A DNA stretch of 5,527 nucleotides from an uncultured Senegalimassilia sp. (lineage in GTDB: Bacteria; Actinomycetota; Coriobacteriia; Coriobacteriales; Eggerthellaceae): assembly GCF_934632265.1 (NCBI RefSeq), contig NZ_CAKTYH010000125.1:1-5527 (forward strand), given 5' to 3'. The notes beneath the pieces were generated by a model. The model worked only from the letters and a program-made list of their open reading frames with translations, did no database searches and was not told the origin of the DNA. Shown here in pieces: positions 1-5,527 of this stretch; positions within the stretch are counted from its first letter, which is position 1, and each line of letters begins with the position of its first letter. Both the position numbers and the translations under genes were made by a program.

Positions 1-1438
<1,438 letters not shown>

Positions 1439-1466
1439 CTATATTAGCAGCCTTGGCGCGCCGAAA

Positions 1467-1497
1467 CCCCACGGATTAACTCTGAGCAGGCGTGGGG
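1467..1497. repeat. 7-bp inverted repeat with 17-nt spacer upstream of nifJ
   Basis: CCCCACG (1467-1473) pairs with CGTGGGG (1491-1497). It lies just upstream, on the minus strand, of the only AT-rich -10-like block for nifJ (1441-1446), which is where an operator or activator site would sit. The sequence does not match a regulator site I can name. Confidence 0.45.
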
Positions 1498-1507
1498 CGG
1501 ATGCTCT

Positions 1508-1548
1508 CGGCAAGCGGTCTCGAACAGGCGGGGCCCTCCCGCTTGCCG
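1508..1548. repeat. Perfect 10-bp inverted repeat with 21-nt spacer
   Basis: CGGCAAGCGG (1508-1517) is exactly complementary to CCGCTTGCCG (1539-1548). The spacer (1518-1538) itself contains the palindrome GGGCCC. There is no T-run on either strand after the stem, so it is not an intrinsic terminator. It could be an operator pair, a folded leader RNA, or chance in GC-rich DNA. Confidence 0.6.
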
Positions 1549-1681
1549 GATGCCGCCCAACCGCCGCTCACCCCGCCACGGCAACCGCCCACCGCGGCGA
1601 AACGCCATCGGGGACCTTGCGGAAACGCCCGTCGCACGAGGGGTTCCCCCCGTAACGCTTGGGTAAAAGCTTTACTCCTTC

Positions 1682-1710
1682 TTTATTTTCGAAGCCCGTT
1701 CAGGGATAAT
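1682..1710 (+). promoter_or_regulatory. Candidate sigma-70-type promoter of the binding-protein gene
   Basis: GATAAT (1705-1710) matches five of six -10 consensus positions. TTTATT (1682-1687), 17 bp upstream, is a weak -35 (three of six). It sits in the only AT-rich part of the spacer. Transcription would start near 1717, giving a 5' untranslated leader of roughly 84 nt that includes the hairpin at 1728-1752. An alternative pair, TTGGGT (1659-1664) with TTTATT (1682-1687) as the -10, is also possible. Confidence 0.45.
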
Positions 1711-1727
1711 GCATCGTGTTTGCTGTA

Positions 1728-1752
1728 GTGCGTGCGCGAAAGGCGCATGCGC
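1728..1752 (+). other. Hairpin in the 5' leader of the binding-protein mRNA
   Basis: Bases 1728-1737 pair with 1743-1752 to give a 10-bp stem (eight Watson-Crick and two G-U pairs) closed by the 5-nt loop GAAAG. If the promoter at 1682-1710 is right, the hairpin lies about 10 nt from the mRNA 5' end. That position would suit protection of the message from decay. It is far enough from the ribosome site at 1789 not to block it. Confidence 0.5.
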
Positions 1753-1788
1753 AGGCTCGAGGCGAAAAAGACGCCCCGACAGATGAAC

Positions 1789-1794
1789 GGAGGG
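1789..1794 (+). promoter_or_regulatory. Ribosome binding site deciding the start of the binding-protein gene
   Basis: GGAGGG lies 6 nt before the ATG at 1801. The in-frame starts further upstream (GTG 1732, ATG 1747, ATG 1783) have no comparable site, so 1801 is preferred. Confidence 0.85.
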
Positions 1795-1800
1795 AATCCC

Positions 1801-3390
1801 ATGGAACAGCAGTATTCTCTGTCTCGCCGCACTTTCCTGGCAGGCAGCGCCGTTGCCGCCGCAACGGCCGGCCTGGCCCTGAGCGGCTGCGGCAGCAGCT
1901 CCTCTGAAGGAGCGAAGAAGGACTCCGGCACGGCAGTCGAAGGCGGCACGCTCACCGGTGCTTGCGCCTACAGCTCCACCAACGTCAACCCCATCGGCAA
2001 CAGCTCCGCACTCATGCTGGCTGCAACCTGGCATGTCTTCGAGGGCCTGTACGACATGGATCTGCACACTTACAAGACATACAATGCGCTTGCCGCTGAC
2101 AAGCCTGTAAAGGTCTCCGACACCGAGTACACCGTCGCTCTGCGCGAGGGCGCCAAGTTCTCCGATGGCACCGACGTGACCGCCGACGACGTCGTCAACG
2201 CTTTCGAACTGAACATGGCCGACGCCACCTACGGCGCCTTCCTGGAGTTCATCGAGGCTGTCGCGAAGAAGGACGACAAGACCGTCGCCTTCACGCTCAA
2301 GTACCCGTTCGACAGCCTGCTCGAGGGCCGTCTGTCCGTCGTGAAGATCTTCCCGGCCAGCCAGACCGTCGACGACTTGAAGACCGCCCCCATCGGCTCC
2401 GGCCCCTGGAAGTACGACAAGATCAACGGCGACGATCAGGGTGCGATCGAGTTCCTGCCCAACGAGTACTACAACGGCAGCCTCAAGGCCACTGCCGACT
2501 CCATGCACTGGGACGTGCTGCTTGACGACACCTCCCGCACCACCGCCCTGCAGGAAGGCTCCGTGCAGGTCATGGAGAACGTGCCCGACGCCAACGCCGA
2601 TCAGCTGACCGCCGCCGGTGCCACCGTCGATTACATCCAGGGCTTCAACCAGGCCTTCCTCATGTTCAACACCCAGAAGGCCCCGTTCAACGACAAGCGT
2701 GTCCGTCAGGCATTCTTCTACGCCATCGACGTCGACAAGCTGATCTCTAACGCCCTGAACGGCCATGCCGCCAAGGTCACGTCCTTCCTGCCCAAGGACC
2801 ACAAGAACTATCATGAGGCTTCCACGGTCTACACCTACGACAAGGACAAGGCCGCAAACCTCATCAAGGAAGCAGGCGCCGAGGGCACCGAGCTCGAGCT
2901 GATGGTCAACAACAACTGGGTCAAGAACCTGGCTGCGCAGATCAAGAACGACCTGGAGGCCGCCGGCCTGAAGATCACCATCAACGAGACGAAGATCGAC
3001 TGGGCCAAGCTTGCCCCGTCCGATGCCGAGCTGCCGTACGACGTCATGCTGACCCCGGGCGACCCGACCTGCTTCGGCAACGACCCCGACCTGCTCATGT
3101 CCTGGTGGTACGGCGACAACGTGTGGACCAAGGGCCGTTCCTGCTGGCAGAAGGCCGGCGACGGCAAGTGGGCCGAGCTCGCCGACCTCATGCAGCAGGC
3201 GCGCGAGGCTGACTCGACCAAGCAGCAGGAGCTGTGGAACCAGTGCTTCGACATCATCGCCGAGGAGGCCCCGCTCTACCCGCTGTTCCATCGCGAGCTG
3301 GCCACGGGTTACCAGGCAGGCACCATCACCGGTTTCGAGCCTATCGCCACTACCGGTCTGGTGTTCCTGGGCGCATCTGCGAAGGCTTAG
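1801..3390 (+). CDS. Peptide-type ABC transporter solute-binding lipoprotein (SBP family 5), Tat-exported
   Basis: Extracytoplasmic receptor of an Opp/Dpp-type importer, 529 residues, a usual length for the family. The N-terminus carries a twin-arginine motif, SRRTFL (residues 8-13), then an Ala-rich hydrophobic stretch and the lipobox LSGC with Cys30 as the predicted lipidated residue. A Ser/Gly/Lys linker follows. The family 5 signature is clear at 114-136 (LREGAKFSDGTDVTADDVVN, then AFE). Starting at ATG 1801 gives a compact signal peptide and uses the strong ribosome site. Four cysteines besides Cys30 (55, 424, 448, 482) could form disulfides in the folded, exported protein. The region 420-442 (GDPTCFGNDPDLLMSWWYGD and on) differs from the usual ligand-contact region of DppA/OppA, so the substrate is open: dipeptide, oligopeptide or another solute. 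All isoleucine codons I could read are ATC, suggesting high expression. A strong terminator follows directly; the permease genes come after a 271-bp gap. Family certain, substrate unknown. Confidence 0.93.
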   Translation: MEQQYSLSRRTFLAGSAVAAATAGLALSGCGSSSSEGAKKDSGTAVEGGTLTGACAYSSTNVNPIGNSSALMLAATWHVFEGLYDMDLHTYKTYNALAADKPVKVSDTEYTVALREGAKFSDGTDVTADDVVNAFELNMADATYGAFLEFIEAVAKKDDKTVAFTLKYPFDSLLEGRLSVVKIFPASQTVDDLKTAPIGSGPWKYDKINGDDQGAIEFLPNEYYNGSLKATADSMHWDVLLDDTSRTTALQEGSVQVMENVPDANADQLTAAGATVDYIQGFNQAFLMFNTQKAPFNDKRVRQAFFYAIDVDKLISNALNGHAAKVTSFLPKDHKNYHEASTVYTYDKDKAANLIKEAGAEGTELELMVNNNWVKNLAAQIKNDLEAAGLKITINETKIDWAKLAPSDAELPYDVMLTPGDPTCFGNDPDLLMSWWYGDNVWTKGRSCWQKAGDGKWAELADLMQQAREADSTKQQELWNQCFDIIAEEAPLYPLFHRELATGYQAGTITGFEPIATTGLVFLGASAKA

Positions 3391-3432
3391 GTCTTTCGGT
3401 CAACGGCGCGTTCAACCAGATAGCCGCAATGC

Positions 3433-3466
3433 AAGGGCCGTTCCCCCAGGGGAACGGCCCTTTTTT
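3433..3466 (+). terminator. Intrinsic terminator after the binding-protein gene
   Basis: Bases 3433-3445 pair perfectly with 3450-3462 (13 bp, GC-rich, 4-nt loop CCAG). The descending arm runs into six T residues at 3461-3466. It lies 42 bp past the stop codon. It should end most transcripts of the binding-protein gene, with some read-through possible into the permeases. Confidence 0.95.
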
Positions 3467-3527
3467 CGTCATGAACGGCAGGAAATCGAAACCATTGATG
3501 TTCTCATCGGTCGAATATCCGTTTATG

Positions 3528-3591
3528 CCTGCACCGTGCGAATAATTCCTATAAAATGCAATGTTGGCTGTTTGCGCGTATGTCAGATAAC
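3528..3591 (+). promoter_or_regulatory. Two weak candidate promoters for the permease genes
   Basis: The gap 3467-3661 is the only place for an internal promoter after the terminator. Candidate one is TATAAA (3550-3555, five of six matches) with a poor -35, CCTGCA (3528-3533), at 16 bp. Candidate two is TTGGCT (3564-3569) with GATAAC (3586-3591) at 16 bp, four of six matches each. Neither is strong; read-through from the upstream promoter is the alternative source of permease mRNA. Confidence 0.3.
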
Positions 3592-3650
3592 TCTGGGGTC
3601 ACGCTGCGTGCAGGCACCTGATATGTACATGACGAGAGTCAAAGAACGAA

Positions 3651-3656
3651 AGGAGG
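3651..3656 (+). promoter_or_regulatory. Ribosome binding site deciding the GTG start of the first permease
   Basis: A perfect AGGAGG lies 5 nt before the GTG at 3662. An in-frame upstream ATG at 3536 would add 42 residues with a Cys-rich, non-family N-terminus and no ribosome site, so GTG 3662 is preferred. Confidence 0.9.
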
Positions 3657-3661
3657 GTCTG

Positions 3662-4618
3662 GTGAGCAACCTTCTGCGTTTGATCGGACGGCGCCTGATA
3701 GCGCTGCCCATCATGTTGTTCGGTGTCACCATCCTCGTGTTCCTCATCATGGCGCTATCCCCCATCGACCAGGCTTACCAGGTCTTGGGCGAAAATGCCA
3801 CGGCGGAACAAGCAGACCAATACCGCGAGGAACACGGACTCAACGACCCCGTACTAGTACAGTACGGCAACTACATGGTGGGGCTCTTCCAAGGTGATAT
3901 GGGCACCTATGGAGCAAGCAACATGTCGGTGTCCGACCGTATCGGCTCAGCGTTGCCCGTCACGCTCCAGCTGACGTTCATGGGCCTGATCATAGCCGTA
4001 TTCTTCTCAACCATCCTTGGCGTGATATCGGCGCTCTATCGCGACCGATGGCCCGACCAGGTTATTCGAGTGTTCTCGATCGCCTGCATCGCCACCCCAT
4101 CATTCTGGCTTGCAGTGCTTATGATTTTGCTGTTCTCGTCTATGCTTCACTGGCTCCCGGCTTCCGGCCAGCTGCCCAGCTTCGCATCTGATCCCGCAGG
4201 ATGGATTGCGCGTATGGCTATGCCCGCAGTCGCCTTGGCAATACCGGTTACCGGCCAGATGACGCGCGTCATTCGCACCTCCATGGTCGAAGAGCTTGAC
4301 AAGGACTACGTGCGCACCGCAATCGGTGCAGGTATCCCGAAGAGCATCGTCGTGGCTCGCAACGTGCTGCGCAACGCGCTCATCACGCCGGTCACCGTGC
4401 TCGGACTGCGTATCGGCTACCTCATCGGCGGCGCCGTGGTCATCGAGGTCATCTTCAACCTCCCCGGCATGGGCGCAGCCATCATGTCCGGCATCCAGTC
4501 CAACTACGTTATGCTCGTCCAGGGCGTCGTTTTGGTGGTTGCCTTCACCTTTATCATCATCAACATCATCGTGGATATGCTTTATATCCTGATCGACCCT
4601 CGAATCAGGACGGTGTAG
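3662..4618 (+). CDS. Peptide-type ABC transporter permease, DppB/OppB-like
   Basis: Integral membrane subunit, 318 residues from the GTG start, a normal DppB length. It forms half of the translocation pore. The N-terminus has RRLIALPIMLFGVTILVF (10-27), the typical first membrane segment, followed by an extracytoplasmic stretch with EEHGLNDPVLVQY (56-68). Further segments lie near 102-125, 137-160, 186-200, 240-262 and 285-311. The EAA-type loop that contacts the ATPase is DYVRTAIGAGIPKS through VLRNAL (215-240). Other family marks are EVIFNLPGMG (262-271) and the C-terminal DMLYILIDPRIR (305-316). No frameshift or missing segment is seen. The next gene starts one base after its stop, so the two permeases are probably translationally coupled. 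Codon use is looser than in the binding protein (ATA, ATT and TTG are common). The substrate cannot be read from the permease. Confidence 0.95.
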   Translation: MSNLLRLIGRRLIALPIMLFGVTILVFLIMALSPIDQAYQVLGENATAEQADQYREEHGLNDPVLVQYGNYMVGLFQGDMGTYGASNMSVSDRIGSALPVTLQLTFMGLIIAVFFSTILGVISALYRDRWPDQVIRVFSIACIATPSFWLAVLMILLFSSMLHWLPASGQLPSFASDPAGWIARMAMPAVALAIPVTGQMTRVIRTSMVEELDKDYVRTAIGAGIPKSIVVARNVLRNALITPVTVLGLRIGYLIGGAVVIEVIFNLPGMGAAIMSGIQSNYVMLVQGVVLVVAFTFIIINIIVDMLYILIDPRIRTV

Positions 4619-4619
4619 C

Positions 4620-5527
4620 ATGGTTCAACTTCGTGGAAACCTTACCCAGAAGATGGAAGACAATGCCGGTAAAGTGCGCTTCAGGCACCTGAAGGCTATG
4701 ACGGTGGGCTCCCGCATTTCGCTTATCGTGCTCTTGCTCGTATGCATGATCGCAGTGTTGGCGAACATCATCGCACCGCACAACCCCTACGAGATCTTCA
4801 CCGCCCGTATGGCGCCCGATTCGCAGTTCCTGTTCGGCACCGACGATAAGGGTCGCGACGTTTTGTCCCGCATGATGTACGGCGCACGCTACTCGTTGGT
4901 AATCGGCCTTGGCGCCACCGCATTCGCATTGGTTGCCGGCTCCATCGTCGGCGCTATCGCCGCCGTATCGCGTAAATGGATCTCCGAGGTCATCATGCGC
5001 ATCTGCGACATCGTGATGTCCTTCCCCGGCATCGCTCTTGCCGCCACGTTCGTGCTGTCCTTCGGCGCGTCCATTCCTTCGCTGATCTTCGCTATCGGCT
5101 TTTTGTACATCCCGCAGCTTGCACGCATCGTGCGCGCTAATATCGTGTCCGAATACGGTCAGGACTACGTCCGCGCCGTAATCGTCTCCGGCGCGCGCGC
5201 TCCGTGGATTCTGGTGAAGCACGTCGTTCGCAACTGCTTGGCGCCTGTAATGGTGTTCACCATCGTGCTTGTAGCAGACGCAATCGTGTTCGAGGCTTCG
5301 CTGTCCTTCATCAGCGCAGGCATCCCCGAGCCCACGCCCACGTGGGGCAACATCTTGGCAGATGCCCGCAGCGGCGTTCTGTCCGGGCGTTGGTGGCAGG
5401 CGCTGTTCCCCGGCCTGGCGATCATGATCACGGTGTTGTGCCTTAACATCCTTTCCGAAGGCATCACCGATGCTATGGCGGCAGCGCCTAAGGCACCCGT
5501 TGCCGCAAGCGACTCCGCCCTCAACGG
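4620..5527 (+). CDS. Peptide-type ABC transporter permease, DppC/OppC-like, 3' end outside window
   Basis: Second membrane subunit of the importer; 302 complete codons are seen and the frame is still open at the edge. The ATG at 4620 follows the previous stop (4616-4618) after one base, with AGGA at 4607-4610 as ribosome site and coupling likely. A basic cytoplasmic N-terminus precedes the first membrane segment (33-53). Then comes the DppC hallmark FGTDDKGRDVLSRMMYGAR (72-90). Further segments lie near 93-117, 125-148, 152-170, 210-231 and 262-278. The EAA loop is DYVRAVIVSGARAPWILVKH (182-201), and FEASLSFISAGIPEPTPTWG (224-243) is the usual late motif. The family end usually reads like NLLGDGLRDALDPR; here it is NILSEGITDAMAAAPKAP and on, with no DPR and an Ala/Pro-rich tail. 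This might be just a different tail or a linker to a fused domain; the window ends too soon to tell. ATPase genes are expected downstream. Confidence 0.93.
   Translation, partial: MVQLRGNLTQKMEDNAGKVRFRHLKAMTVGSRISLIVLLLVCMIAVLANIIAPHNPYEIFTARMAPDSQFLFGTDDKGRDVLSRMMYGARYSLVIGLGATAFALVAGSIVGAIAAVSRKWISEVIMRICDIVMSFPGIALAATFVLSFGASIPSLIFAIGFLYIPQLARIVRANIVSEYGQDYVRAVIVSGARAPWILVKHVVRNCLAPVMVFTIVLVADAIVFEASLSFISAGIPEPTPTWGNILADARSGVLSGRWWQALFPGLAIMITVLCLNILSEGITDAMAAAPKAPVAASDSALN

Noticed and set aside
1508..1548. Possible intrinsic terminator in the divergent spacer
   Set aside because: The stem is perfect, but the loop is long and no T-run follows on either strand. No gene ends nearby that would need a terminator.
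1732..1800. Earlier in-frame starts for the binding protein (GTG 1732, ATG 1747, ATG 1783)
   Set aside because: They would put up to 23 extra residues before the Tat motif, lack a good ribosome site, and overlap the leader hairpin and GGAGGG site. ATG 1801 fits better.
1672..3291. 539-codon open frame on the minus strand opposite the binding-protein gene
   Set aside because: Antisense shadow produced by the strong codon bias of the real gene. The product is Val/Gly/Leu-rich without motifs, and the plus strand shows signal peptide, family signature and terminator.
3536..3661. Upstream ATG extension of the first permease
   Set aside because: The extra 42 residues do not resemble DppB N-termini and no ribosome site precedes the ATG. 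AGGAGG sits 5 nt before GTG 3662.
4100..5222. Two minus-strand open frames opposite the permease genes (4100-4621 and 4605-5222)
   Set aside because: Their His/Asp/Gly/Arg-rich composition is the complement of hydrophobic permease codons. No ribosome sites or family features are seen.

Overview
The window is GC-rich bacterial DNA with dense coding. It holds the 5' part of a pyruvate:ferredoxin oxidoreductase gene (nifJ/por) on the minus strand. Divergently, on the plus strand, it holds the first three genes of a peptide-type (Opp/Dpp, family 5) ABC importer: a Tat-exported lipoprotein binding protein and two membrane permeases, the second cut by the window end. The oxygen-sensitive single-chain PFOR, the high GC, strong AGGAGG-type ribosome sites and a twin-arginine lipoprotein signal together suggest an anaerobic Gram-positive actinobacterium of the Coriobacteriia/Eggerthellales kind. 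This is inferred from style only; no marker gene is present.

Layout: 1-1375 (minus) encodes the first 458 residues of PFOR, with the expected cofactor residues T31, E64 and R114 in place. 1376-1800 is a 425-bp divergent control region with no convincing gene but several inverted repeats and a candidate promoter for the transporter. 1801-3390 (plus) is the solute-binding lipoprotein, closed by a textbook intrinsic terminator at 3433-3466. 3467-3661 is a short gap with weak promoter candidates. 3662-4618 (plus, GTG start) is the DppB-like permease. 4620-5527 (plus) is the DppC-like permease, one base after the previous stop and open at the window edge; ATPase genes would be expected just beyond.

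How they work together: the lipoprotein captures a substrate, probably a peptide or peptide-like solute, outside the membrane and hands it to the DppB/DppC heterodimer, which needs ATPase subunits not seen here. The terminator after the binding-protein gene and its very biased codon use fit a protein made in excess over the permeases. PFOR feeds acetyl-CoA and reduced ferredoxin into anaerobic metabolism. Its place next to the transporter is divergent, and nothing in the sequence shows a functional link beyond a possibly shared control region.

I found no mobile element, CRISPR array, RNA gene or clearly new system. The most interesting points are the repeat-rich divergent spacer, the departures in the binding-protein ligand region, the atypical C-terminal tail of the second permease, and the codon-use contrast between binding protein and permeases.
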